Position numbers and translations under genes: made by a program | Shown: piece after piece, positions 9,074-18,038 of the stretch | How positions within the stretch are numbered: the first letter of the stretch is position 1 | Layout of the letters: each line of letters opens with the position of its first letter | From: JBDIAG01 sp963835085 | GTDB lineage: Bacteria; Actinomycetota; Actinomycetes; Actinomycetales; CAWJMD01 | Length of the DNA: 64,000 bases | Assembly: GCA_963835085.1 (NCBI GenBank) | Contig: CAWIED010000002.1 | Span: 472,246-536,245, forward strand | Direction of reading: 5' to 3' | Notes under the pieces: model-generated | What the model was told of the DNA's origin: nothing | Database searches by the model: none | Seen by the model: only the letters and a program-made list of their open reading frames with translations

Positions 9074-9661
9074 GTGCGCGTGCTGATCCCTTCGCTCGCG
9101 GCGTTGAGCGCCGTCGGATGGCTGCTGCTGGCGCGCGTTCGACCGGACGGCCGCTGGCGATTGACCCCGGTGATCGTGTTCGTGGTGATGGGACTGGTCG
9201 CTGCCAACGAGGCCCGCTGGGCTGCGTTCGAACATCGGCTGGCGGTTGCGGCGGCACCGGTGATGGCGGGCCGCGACGCCGGCTTCGGTTGCGAACGACT
9301 GACTCGCAATTTCTTCGCCAGCACCGGGCACGTTGGGCACGTGTACTTCGATGCGGACGGAAACCCTGCCGACTCGGCCTTCCTGTCGATGAACACGTGT
9401 GCCCAGCTCAAGAACTGGATACGTCATCCTGACCCGGCGAATCTCGATGAGGTGGTAGCCGTCCACACGCTTGCGCACGAGGGCGCCCACTTGGGTGGGC
9501 TGCGCAACGAGGCTCAGGCCGAGTGCCGGGCGTTAGGCGTCGATGAGCAGGTGATGGTGAACCTCGGGGCTGATCGGGCCACCGCAGCCGCTGCCTTGGC
9601 CAGGTATAAGGCCGAGGTCTATCCACGTTTGCCCTCGGAGTACACAGCAGGCGGATGTTGA
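9074..9661 (+). CDS. Membrane-anchored protein with an HExxH (HEGAH) motif, function unknown
   Basis: I do not recognise this gene as a named family. The 195-residue product starts with two hydrophobic stretches (LIPSLAALSAVGWLLLA and TPVIVFVVMGLVAA), so it probably sits in the membrane with its C-terminal part outside. That part contains HTLAHEGAHLGGLRNEAQAEC: an HExxH-type zinc-metallopeptidase motif followed by a glutamate (NEAQAEC) where gluzincin-like peptidases carry the third ligand. Cysteines in FGCERLT, NTCAQL, AECRAL and the final GGC would suit an oxidised extracellular domain. The HEGAH motif is seen directly; peptidase activity is inference. The start GTG 9074 gives the hydrophobic N terminus. 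Confidence 0.7.
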   Translation: MRVLIPSLAALSAVGWLLLARVRPDGRWRLTPVIVFVVMGLVAANEARWAAFEHRLAVAAAPVMAGRDAGFGCERLTRNFFASTGHVGHVYFDADGNPADSAFLSMNTCAQLKNWIRHPDPANLDEVVAVHTLAHEGAHLGGLRNEAQAECRALGVDEQVMVNLGADRATAAAALARYKAEVYPRLPSEYTAGGC

Positions 9662-9800
9662 GGTTCCCGGGTCCGATCCCAGCTAGGTGTTCGAGCCCAG
9701 CTCCGGTTCGCTGTCTTCCGGGTTCGATTCCGACTTCGGGGTTCGATTCCAGCTTCAGTGATTTTGATTTGAGCCCAGCGTTCGATTCCAGCCTTTGTCG
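9662..9800. repeat. Degenerate repeats of a T-arm-like motif (gttcgattcca)
   Basis: This gap contains about six imperfect copies of a motif resembling the T-arm of a tRNA: gggtccgatcccagct, gtgttcgagcccagct, gggttcgattccgactt, gggttcgattccagctt, gatttgagcccag and gcgttcgattccagcc. No acceptor or anticodon stems accompany them, so they are not tRNA genes. They may be a decayed small tandem repeat, or debris of repeated integration into tRNA ends. No protein gene is visible. Confidence 0.4.
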
Positions 9801-9845
9801 CAGAGTTGACTCCCCGTTGCACACGCTCGCAGCGCCTCCGACTTA

Positions 9846-9876
9846 GTCAAGCATATTGACAGTCAATATGCTTGAC
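9846..9876. promoter_or_regulatory. Palindromic operator candidate of the MarR regulator
   Basis: A perfect 15-base inverted repeat with one central base: gtcaagcatattgac, then a, then gtcaatatgcttgac. It is AT-rich compared with its surroundings, ends 15 bases before the preferred MarR start, and contains TTGACA (9856-9861), which could serve as a -35 box with a poor -10 near 9880. The size and symmetry suit a dimeric winged-helix regulator binding its own promoter. Autoregulation is inference. Confidence 0.7.
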
Positions 9877-9891
9877 GATCATGATCGAGCC

Positions 9892-10401
9892 ATGACGACA
9901 TCGCCAGCTTCAGAGACAGACTCTGGCGCCGGAATGGGGCGTGACGTCACGGAGCCGTGGTACCTCGACGTCGTGATGTCACCCCTGCTGGCCGCCGCCC
10001 GCAATACCTACATCGGGGCGGTCCGCCGCGCCCTCGAGGCCGCCGGACTGGGCGACCTGCCGCGTCGCGGGCCTTTTGTGCTCGGCGCGGTCGCGAATCG
10101 GGGAAGCACCCTGGTCGAGGCAGTAGCCGGGCTGCACATCTCGAAACAGGCGGCGAGCCAGCTCATTGATCTGCTCGTCATGCGCGGGTATCTCGACCGC
10201 AGCCCAGACCCGGACGACCGTCGCCGGGTCATCATCACTTTGACCGATCGGGGCAGAGCGGCAGCGCTAGAGACCGGCGAGGCCATTGCCGCCGTCGACG
10301 CGGTCCTGGTGGCTCGGGTCGGAGCGGACACCGTCGCCTCGCTGCGCGCCGGGTTGGGTGCCTTGGTCGAGCTGGGGGAGGATCCGCATTTCTCTGACTG
10401 A
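9892..10401 (+). CDS. MarR-family transcriptional regulator
   Basis: A winged-helix DNA-binding protein of about 169 residues. The helix-turn-helix is GSTLVEAVAGLHISKQAASQLIDLLVMRGYL and the wing carries the typical DPDDRRRVIITLTDRG. The start is placed at ATG 9892 (MTTSPASETDSG); an upstream TTG at 9856 would place the operator palindrome inside the gene. The gene is immediately preceded by that palindrome and followed by a short hairpin (10399-10421) across its stop. No transporter or enzyme gene stands next to it, so its ligand and other targets are unknown. Confidence 0.85.
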   Translation: MTTSPASETDSGAGMGRDVTEPWYLDVVMSPLLAAARNTYIGAVRRALEAAGLGDLPRRGPFVLGAVANRGSTLVEAVAGLHISKQAASQLIDLLVMRGYLDRSPDPDDRRRVIITLTDRGRAAALETGEAIAAVDAVLVARVGADTVASLRAGLGALVELGEDPHFSD

Positions 10402-10589
10402 TCTCGCTCAAGGAGATCAGCCGGTAATGGCCGAGGTCTCGGCGTTTCGAACTGCCCTCGACCACCTGTGATGCCCGTTTTGGGTGGTCGGTGAGGTGGT
10501 TGCCGATGTGTGGTCGTTGCGCTGGTGGTTGACGTCTTACTTGGCTGCTTAGGGGTCGGATTGTCGGTGCTCGATAATACAGTTGTTCT

Positions 10590-11753
10590 ATGGTTGAGGA
10601 CGGGCCGCCGTGTGTCGCCGAACCCGGTGCGGGTGGCGAGGCGGCTGCAGATTGGGTGGTGCCGGGGTGCTCGCTGCCTGAGGGTGGGGTGGTTCGGTGG
10701 TGTCTGAGGTGGTGGCTGGTTTGGGGCAGGTCGCGGCGGGCTTGGATGCGGTGTCGGCGGGGTTGGGCAGGGTTGTGGCTCTGACGGATGGGCAGGTGCG
10801 TGACGCGATCGTGGCGGTGGAGGGGTTGGTGGCCCGGGTGGAGGCGGTGCGGTTGCGGCTGGTGCGGGCCAGTGTGTACCGCGAACCGGAGGGGCGGGGG
10901 CGGGGGCGGGTGACGCGGGCGGTGTTGCAGGATCGGTGTCGGCGGGGGCGGGGGACGGCGCGGGCTGATCTGGTCGGCGCGGAGGTGACGGATCCGCAGG
11001 TCGGGGTGTTGCGTCGGTTCGGGGTGGCTTTGGCGGCGGGTGAGGTGTCGGCTCGGCATTTGGATGTGGCCCGTCGGGCGGTGCACCGGATCCCGCGGGA
11101 ACTGCTGGAGGAGCGCCGTGTCCAGATTGATGAGGTGTTGACCGGGCATGCGTTGCAGTGGTCGCCGGAGGTGTGTGCCACGTTGGCTGAGCACTTGGTG
11201 GCGGTGTTGGATCCGGACCGGGCTGAGCGGCAGTACGCGGATGCGTGCACGCGGCGGGGGTTGGCTGTGGGGCGGGATGCGTTCGGGATGACTCTGCTCA
11301 AGGGGCAGTTGGACGAAGCGGCAGGGTTGCAGTTTCGTGCGGTGCTCGATCACCTGGTGAATACGGGTCGCGGGCGGGTCGACGCTGAGGGTGTGCAGGG
11401 TGAGGTGCTGGGGGTGCCGGTCGATACCCGGACGGCGTCGCAGCGTCGGGCGGATGCTTTGACCTGACCCGCCCGGCGTTTTTCGGACAGTACCTCAACA
11501 ATAGTCGAGGTACTGTCCGAAAAACGCCGGGCGGGTCATGCTGTGCTGGCGGCACCACCGCCTGATCCACGAACCCGTCACCCACCCCGACAACGGCTGG
11601 CGACTACGGATGATCGACGGTCTGCCCTGGGCGATCCCACCCGCCTGGCTCGATCCCGCCCAGAAACCACTACGCAACACCCTCCGCCAAGCCATCAACC
11701 GAACCCGACACACCGCACAGCAGATGACTCTCGACTACCCACTCCGGACCTGA
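10590..11753 (+). pseudogene. 13E12-type DUF222/HNH endonuclease gene, broken by a palindrome
   Basis: The DUF222 half is clear from GTG 10697 (VVAGLGQVAAGLDAVSAGLGRVVAL ... DPQVGVLRRFGVALAAGEVSARHLDVARRAVHRIP ... QRRADALT stop). The C-terminal HNH tail is clear at 11538-11753 in another frame (LCWRHHRLIHE ... WRLRMIDGLPWAIPP). The expected segment with the first part of the HNH motif is missing. In its place sits a perfect 31-base inverted repeat (11466-11537). The natural start is probably ATG 10590, just behind a good -10 (gataat, 10571-10576), which implies a further frameshift near 10690. 13E12-type genes are repeated mobile-like loci in actinobacteria. Confidence 0.85.
11466..11537. repeat. 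Perfect 31-bp inverted repeat replacing part of the 13E12 gene
   Basis: The left arm (11466-11496) begins gacccgcccggcg and ends gtacctc; the right arm (11507-11537) is its exact complement; the loop is aacaatagtc. Flanking DNA on both sides is coding sequence of one disrupted gene. The arms include a run of five T and five A next to GC-rich ends, so on either strand it could fold as a very strong terminator-like hairpin. No transposase or flanking target duplication is evident. Confidence 0.85.
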
Positions 11754-12056
11754 AACCCGAGATCTGAGTCCGAGACACGTCCTCGTTTGCGCACCTCTGC
11801 GTCCACTGCACCTGAGTTGTGAACCCAAGATCGCGCAACGGGTTTGGCCTGTAGACACAGTGATGGCTGCCTGCCTATCGGCAGTCTGGCCGGCCTGCCC
11901 CACGGCTCTCGACGAAGCCATCGCCGAGGCCGTGTACTCGGTGGCTTCAATCCGAGGCGCCGCCTCGTGGTGGCAACGGACTTGAGTGCGCTCATGGTCG
12001 AGCGACTACCCGGCTCGGGTTTGGGATCGAGGCGTCGACCTGCAGCGGCGTCCGGG

Positions 12057-12195
12057 TGCCTCAGAAGGAGTGCATGGAAATGGCTGCGGGTGCCTCAGAA
12101 GGAGTGCAAGGGAGCGCAGTGGCGTCCGAGGGCCTCAGAAGGAGTGCAAGGGAGCGCAGTGGCGTCCGAGGGCCTCAGAAGGAGTGCAGGGGGGC
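12057..12195. repeat. Tandem repeat derived from the 3' end of the YccF gene
   Basis: The block cctcagaaggagtgca occurs at 12059, 12093, 12133 and 12173, with spacings of 34, 40 and 40 bases; the last two full 40-base units are nearly identical. The copy at 12173 contains the stop codon and final codons of the reverse-strand YccF gene, so the array lies immediately downstream of that gene and looks like repeated duplication of its tail. The preceding 300 bases (11754-12056) contain nothing I can identify. Confidence 0.8.
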
Positions 12196-12585
12196 GGATC
12201 CGATCGGTAGTGCCGCTCGGTCGACGATCTCCTTGCCGAAGGGGCAGCAGGTCACCGGGATCATCTTGAGGTTGGCTAGTGCTACCGGGATGCCCACGAT
12301 GGTCAGCGATTGGGCGGTCGCTGTGAGCACGTGCCCGATCGCGAGCCAGAAGCCGGCGATGATGAACCAGATCCCGTTCATCAGGCCGGATCCAGCCCCG
12401 GCCGTGGGCTTCGTGATCACCGCCTTGCCGAACGGCCACAGGGCGTAGGCGGCCATGCGGAAGGATGCGATGCCCGCGGGGATCGTGACGATGAACAGGC
12501 AGGCGAGGATCCCGAACAGGACATAGCCGATCGCCAACCACAGGCCGCCGAAGACAAGCCAGATGAGATTCAGGATGGTGCGCAT
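12175..12585 (-). CDS. YccF domain-containing membrane protein
   Basis: A 136-residue protein with the two-fold YccF architecture. Each half has two hydrophobic helices followed by a conserved tail: ILNLIWLVFGGLWLAIGYVLFGILACLFIVTIPAGIASFRMAAYALWPFGK, and later GIWFIIAGFWLAIGHVLTATAQSLTIVGIPVALANLKMIPVTCCPFGKEIV. YccF proteins are inner-membrane proteins of unknown function. ATG 12585 (MRTILNLIW) follows gaaaggtatcc as a ribosome-binding site; the longer frame upstream is not needed. The last residues (APLHSF) are encoded within the tandem-repeat unit described separately. Confidence 0.85.
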   Translation of the reverse strand: MRTILNLIWLVFGGLWLAIGYVLFGILACLFIVTIPAGIASFRMAAYALWPFGKAVITKPTAGAGSGLMNGIWFIIAGFWLAIGHVLTATAQSLTIVGIPVALANLKMIPVTCCPFGKEIVDRAALPIGSAPLHSF

Positions 12586-12732
12586 GGATACCTTTCTCAA
12601 TCGAGTGCGAGAACGCCACTCCATTGCACCTCAGTGTCCGTTGTCCCGGCACCGGTGGGTCCCTGATTCAACCCTGAGATCGACCGTGGCGAGGCCGGGG
12701 GACGACACCATGGCTCGGTCGGGCCCGAGGTT

Positions 12733-12822
12733 GCGCAATCTCGACTACCCGGCCCACATTCTGCGAACCTGGGTGACCGCGGATCCACCGGGACCGCTTC
12801 ACCGAAGTAGTCGAGATTGCGC
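12733..12822. terminator. Inverted repeat ending at the stop of the pentapeptide gene
   Basis: Perfect 16-base arms: gcgcaatctcgactac at 12733-12748 and its complement at 12807-12822, which touches the stop codon of the reverse-strand pentapeptide-repeat gene. The 58-base middle has further self-complementarity (gggtgaccgcgg / ccaccgggaccgc). It may end transcription of that gene or be a mobile hairpin. No U-tract is present, so classic intrinsic termination is uncertain. Confidence 0.5.
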
Positions 12823-14214
12823 TACCGCCGTCCGGTCGCCCCGAGGCCTGACGACTGGCCGAAAGCTACCTGCTCAGTGGTTATTTCGTGAGCGAAGGTG
12901 GCATCGGAGAAGATCTCATTCCAGAGCGAGTGGGACTCAAATCTTGTCTGGTCAAACCCGGCGCTCTCGAAGAACGTCGCCTTGCTGAACCACGCGTCAC
13001 CGGAGAATGTCGCTTTGCTGAACCAGGCGTTCCCCGAGAATGTCACTTCGTCGAACAAAGCGTTCCCGGAGAACACCACCTCGCTGAACCGGGCGTCTGC
13101 GGCGAACGTCGCCTTGCTGAACCAGGCGTTTCCGGAGAAGGTCGCCTGGTCGTAGCGGGCGTCCCCGGAGAATGTCGCTTCGCTGAACGCGGCGTTCCCA
13201 GTGAATAGCACCTGGCTGAACCAGACACCGGCCCAGAACGCTGTCTTGTTGAAGGAGGCGTTTCCGGAGAACGTCGTCTGGTCGTACCGGGCGTCCCCGG
13301 CGAAGGTCGTTCTGTTGAAGGAGGCGTTTCCGAAGAAGATCGCCTGGTCGAACCGGGCCTCTTCAGAGAAGGTTGCTTTGCTGAACGAACCGTTCCTGGA
13401 GAACGTCGCCTGGTCGAACCGGGCGTCCTTGGTGAAGGTTGCTTTGCTGGACGAACCGTCTCCGGAGAACGTCGCTTGGTCGAACCGGGCGTTGCCGGAG
13501 AAGACAACCTTGCTGAACCAGGCATCGCCGGAGAAGGTTGCCTTACTGAACCAAGCGTTCCTGGAGAACGTTGCCTGGTCGAATCGAGCGTCCCTCGAGA
13601 ACGTTGCCCTGTTGAACCAGGAGTTTCCGGAGAACGTCGCCCCGGTGAAGTTGCAGTCCGCCAGGTGGGCGCGGGAGAAATCGAAATTCAGCGTACACCA
13701 GGTGGTTTCGCTGATCGAATCTTGGAGATGGGTTCGGATGACGTCAATGATGGTGGCGCGGGTCTCCTGTTCAGCGGGGTCTATGCGAGGCGCCATCCGC
13801 AGATACGCACAGAGGACGTTGATGCAGGCTTGCGCCTCCACTTTGTTGTGCCGCCGGATCCAGTCATCAGCCAGAGATGCCATCGCATAGACACCGGCCA
13901 AGCGCACTGCTGCAGCCTTCTCGCCGAGTTGGGCGGCGGCCTCGGTGTACCGGTCTCGTAGGCTCGTGCATGGTGATGTCGTCTCGTTGTCGAGCAAATT
14001 GGTCCTGCGTAATCCGTTGAGCCCGGACGTTCCAGCCGAGCGTGACTCCTGCGGCAGCCACCACCCCAGCCGCACCCAGCACCGTCGCCTGCGGCTGGGT
14101 GAGTCTTGATCCGTCGGTAGTCAACCAGATTCCGCTAACCACGACGGCCACCCCAGCAACAAGCACGGCTAGGCCGCCCCATCCATCCCACATACTCGTC
14201 GGTTTCCGGTCCAT
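12822..14214 (-). pseudogene. Membrane-anchored pentapeptide-repeat protein, frameshifted
   Basis: The N-terminal part (14214 to about 13965; MDRKPTSMWDGWGG) has two membrane helices (LAVLVAGVAVVVSGIWL and ATVLGAAGVVAAAGVTLGW) and runs to QITQDQF-like linker residues, RQRDDITMHEP. It then changes frame into RDRYTEAAAQLGEKAAAVRLAGVYAMASLADDW, the domain that normally follows, and a long array of 11-residue units of the type ATFSGDAWFSK (about 20 units, residues about 180-400). Such arrays form a right-handed quadrilateral beta-helix. The two halves fit one protein with a one-base shift near 13965, so this is either a recent pseudogene or a sequence error. Its G+C at third positions is lower than in the neighbours, suggesting transfer. 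Function is unknown. Confidence 0.8.
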
Positions 14215-14238
14215 CACAGCTCGATTCCTACCCTGCAT

Positions 14239-15140
14239 GCCGACACCATGTCGAAAAGCCTGTGGAGGACGGGATTGCTATGAGTGTCACAATCAAGGCC
14301 TCTGACCTAAGACATCCGAGGAGGGTTTGAGCGCACTTCTCGGTGGAACGTCGATCCGTGTATCCACAGGCAGTGCCCTGGGCGATCGAACCTACGATTC
14401 TCCGGCGACGCAGAAGACTAGAGCGGCTGAGGCAACCTGCCGTTGAGGCAGCTGTGCAGCATTGGTTGTGCCGTAGTCTGCGACGCATCTATATATGAAC
14501 ACCGAATGTGATCAGAATGTTTCCGGGGAATCGTCGGCAAACCGTTCGTTGACAGGGCTTCAGGGTGTGCTCGGGCATGCTTTGCTTGGGCCCTCATCAT
14601 GGCCTCAGCTATTAGACACATCGCGGACAGCAATGCATTGGACACAAGCCCACACTGGGGCAAGGCCTCGACGAGGGTGGACGGACAGCATTCGTCAAAC
14701 GCGCCCCCACGTCGAAGCGTGTCGCCGACACAGCGGGCCTTCGTCATCTGGATCCTGACCAGTTAGCGGACCTGCCCGGCCATGACTCTCGACGTCGGCG
14801 GCAGGGGCGGTGCTGCAGGGCAGGCGGGAGCGCGTGGCGCGTCCCTCGTGTGGATGGGCTAATTCGGGCGCGGCTGCGGGCAGTCAGGGGGCGTGAACCG
14901 CTCCGGACGTCCGAGGGGCAGCAAGGGAGCGAACCGCTCCTGACCTGTACTCGCGCTGCCCCTGGCGGGGTGGCACGGTCTGCTCGCCGACGCCGTCGGG
15001 GGTCTGCGCCACCTGGCCGGATCACCACCTGGCCGGATCACCACCTGGCCGGACGCCCACCTGACGGTGCCGCCGATCGGAGCGGTATCTCCCGCTCCGA
15101 AATTGCCCTCGAAACCCGGAATCTTCCCCACCGAACCAAG
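14239..15140. other. Gap without a convincing gene
   Basis: Several short open frames exist on both strands (for example 14495-14758 forward and 14418-14747 reverse), but none shows a recognisable domain or consistent codon use. Base composition near 14270-14650 is more AT-rich than the rest, as in the neighbouring pentapeptide gene, so this may be flanking DNA of the same transferred segment. Two near-copies of a gaaccgctcc block stand at 14897 and 14931. A 16-base tandem repeat lies at 15009-15053. Confidence 0.4.
15009..15053. repeat. 16-bp tandem repeat upstream of clpB
   Basis: The unit ccacctggccggatca is present at 15009-15024 and 15025-15040, with a partial third copy at 15041-15053. 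It lies about 90 bases upstream of the HAIR-like site of clpB. No function is evident. Confidence 0.75.
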
Positions 15141-15161
15141 GTTGAGCCCAATAGACTCAAT
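15141..15161. promoter_or_regulatory. HAIR-like HspR-binding site before clpB
   Basis: GTTGAGC (15141-15147), seven bases, then ACTCAAT (15155-15161). This matches the actinobacterial HAIR pattern CTTGAGT-N7-ACTCAAG except at the outermost base on each side and one inner base. It lies 23 bases before the clpB start. HspR is the known repressor of dnaK and clpB heat-shock operons in actinobacteria; its action here is inferred. Confidence 0.7.
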
Positions 15162-15183
15162 CTTGTCACTGGAGGTCATATAC

Positions 15184-17786
15184 ATGGAACTGAAGCTCAC
15201 CACCAAGAGCCAGGAGGCTCTGGCGGCCGCCGTACAGGCGGCCACCACGAACGGAAACCCCAACGTGGAGCCCGTTCACCTGCTGGCGGCGCTGGCCGCG
15301 CAGCCGGGCGGCGTTCCCGCCGGGCTGTTGGAGGCTGTGGGCGCCCAGCCCGCTCAGATTGTCAATCGGGCCAAGGCGGCGATCGCAGCCATCCCGTCGG
15401 TCAAGGGCAGCACCGTTGCGGCGCCGCAGCTTTCGCGCAACGCCCAGGGCATTCTCATCGCGGCCCAGGAGGAGATGTCGGCTCTCGGCGACTCCTTCGT
15501 GTCCACCGAACACCTGTTGCTCGCGCTCGCCGCCGACCGCGGGCCGAGGGTGAGATCCTGCGTTCGGCAGGCGCCACCACCGACGCGCTCAAGGCCGCGC
15601 TACCGCAGATCAGAGGTAGCGCCAAGGTCGACTCCGCCGATCCGGAAGGCACGTTCGCGGCTCTGGAGAAGTACTCCGTCGACCTCACCGAGCAGGCTCG
15701 CAACGGCAAGCTCGACCCCGTGATCGGACGCGACTCCGAGATCCGTCGGGTTATCCAGGTGCTGTCTCGCCGGACGAAGAACAACCCGGTGCTCATCGGC
15801 GAACCCGGCGTCGGCAAGACGGCCGTCGTCGAAGGCCTCGCCCAGCGGATTGTGGCCGGTGACGTGCCAGAGTCGTTGCGCAACAAGCGACTTGTGTCTC
15901 TCGACCTCTCTGCGATGGTGGCCGGAGCCAAATACCGGGGTGAGTTCGAGGAGCGGCTCAAGGCAGTGCTGGCCGAGATTCAGGCCGCCGACGGGCAGAT
16001 CATCACCTTCATCGACGAACTGCACACGGTGGTCGGGGCGGGCGCCGGCGGCGACTCGTCGATGGACGCCGGCAACATGCTCAAGCCCATGCTGGCGCGG
16101 GGTCAGCTTCGGCTCGTGGGAGCCACGACGCTCGATGAGTACCGCGAGCGGATCGAGAAGGACCCGGCTCTGGAGCGTCGCTTCCAGCAGGTCTTCGTGG
16201 GCGAGCCGTCGGTGGCCGACACCATCGCGATCCTGCGCGGGCTCAAGGAGCGCTACGAGGCGCACCACAAGGTGACCATCACCGACGGAGCGTTGGTAGC
16301 CGCTGCCAGCCTGTCCGACCGGTACATCACCGGACGCCAACTGCCCGACAAGGCGATCGACCTCGTGGACGAGGCGGCTTCCAGATTGCGCATGGAACTC
16401 GACTCCTCGCCGGTGGAGCTCGACCAGCTGCAGCGCAGTGTCGACCGGCTCACGATGGAGGAGCTGGCGCTGGAGAAGTCGGATGACGACGCCTCTCGCG
16501 AGCGACTTGCCGACCTGCGAGCACAACTCGCCGACAAGCGTGAAGAGCTCGCCGGCCTCAAGGCTCGGTGGGAGGCGGAGAAGACCGGGCTCAACGCCGT
16601 CGGCGACCTGCGTCAGGAGCTCGACGAGGCCCGCAGCCAGGCAGAGCGCCTACAGCGCGAGGGAGACCTGGCTGCTGCGTCCGCCCTGCTCTACGGCCGC
16701 ATCCCCGAGATCCAAGACCGGATCGAGGCAGCAGCCGCAGCCGAGCAGGCTGCGGAAACCGTCACACCTCTGGTGGCCGATCGAGTCACCTCCGACGAAG
16801 TGGCCGACGTGGTCTCGGCCTGGACGGGCATTCCTGCCGGTCGCCTGCTCGAAGGTGAATCGGCCAAGCTCCTGCACATGGAGGAGCGACTGGGCGAACG
16901 GCTCATCGGGCAGGCCGACGCGGTACGCGCCGTCTCCGACGCCGTGCGCCGCGCCCGGGCCGGCATCTCCGACCCCGACCGGCCGGTGGGCTCGTTCCTG
17001 TTCCTCGGTCCGACGGGTGTCGGCAAGACGGAGCTCGCCAAGAGCCTGGCCGACTTCCTGTTCGACGATGAACGGGCCATCGTCCGCATCGACATGAGCG
17101 AGTACAGCGAGAAGCACTCTGTCTCAAGGCTTGTGGGTGCCCCACCCGGATATGTCGGCTACGACGAGGGCGGCCAGCTCACCGAGGCCGTGCGTCGGCG
17201 CCCTTACTCGGTGGTGCTGCTCGACGAGGTGGAGAAGGCCAACCCCGATGTCTTCGACATCCTGCTGCAGGTGCTCGACGACGGCCGCCTCACCGACGGC
17301 CAGGGGCGCACGGTCGACTTCCGCAATGTGATCCTCGTCCTGACCTCCAACCTTGGTAGCCAGGCGCTTGTCGATCCCCTCCTCAGCCAAGACCAGCAGC
17401 GCGACGCGGTGATGGCAGCGGTTCGGGCGGCGTTCAAGCCGGAGTTTCTCAACCGGCTCGATGACATCGTCATCTTCGATGCGCTCAGCAAGGAGCAGTT
17501 GGCTGAGATCGTGGGCATCGCCGTGGCCAGGTTGGCCGCCCGGCTGGCCGAGCGCCGGCTCACCCTCAAGGTCACCGATGCTGCCAAGGACTGGCTGGCC
17601 GACGAGGGTTACGACCCGGCCTACGGGGCCCGGCCGCTTCGCCGGCTCGTGCAGACCGAGATCGGCGACCGGCTCGCCAAGGGGATCCTCGCGGGTGCCA
17701 TTCGCGACGGGGAGGCAGTGGTGGTAGACGTCGAGAAGAACCTGGACGGCTTGGTGACAGGGCTCAGCGTCACCGCGGCAGCCTGA
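15184..17786 (+). CDS. clpB: ATP-dependent disaggregase ClpB, with a one-base frameshift as read
   Basis: The heat-shock AAA+ disaggregase that works with DnaK to solubilise protein aggregates. Domains in order: Clp_N (MELKLTTKSQEALAAAVQ..., residues 1-145), first AAA domain with Walker A GEPGVGKT (about 206) and Walker B IITFIDELH, the coiled-coil M domain (about 400-525), and the second AAA domain with GPTGVGKT (about 608), the YSEKHSVSRLVGAPPGYVGYDEGG pore region and the C-terminal small domain. Full length is about 867 residues. The frame changes at the GGG run at 15541-15543: one more G would give LALAADRGAEGEILRSAGA. ClpB is strongly conserved, so a sequencing error is as likely as a true lesion. 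ATG 15184 follows GGAGGT by seven bases and the HAIR-like site. Confidence 0.93.
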
Positions 17787-17812
17787 GGTCTCGAAGAACG
17801 CGCACACTCTCG

Positions 17813-17847
17813 GGCGCAGCCGGCACGCACCCCGTGCCGGCTGCGCC
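17813..17847. terminator. Terminator hairpin after clpB
   Basis: Perfect 14-base arms, ggcgcagccggcac and its complement, with a seven-base loop gcacccc. It begins 26 bases after the clpB stop and is followed by gtcgtttctg. A weak T-tract makes it a plausible but not ideal intrinsic terminator. Confidence 0.7.
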
Positions 17848-18038
17848 TGAGTCGTTTCTGCGTCTGAGTGGCCTTCTGCAGCGCCGCCGTCCAGGCTAGC
17901 GGTATTTGTGCTGTTTGAGTGCGCGAACCTCACCCCCGCCGAGACGTCTGTCTGGTCAGTTAAACCGATTTAACGCCTGATGGAGCAGGTTGGTGCACAG
18001 GCGTCAAGTTGTCACCACTGCCTGTCGATGAGAAGTGA

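Noticed and set aside
9662..9846. tRNA genes suggested by gttcgattcc motifs
   Set aside because: No acceptor, D or anticodon stems can be formed around any copy.
14418..14758. Overlapping open frames as real small genes
   Set aside because: No ribosome-binding sites, no family similarity and conflicting strands.
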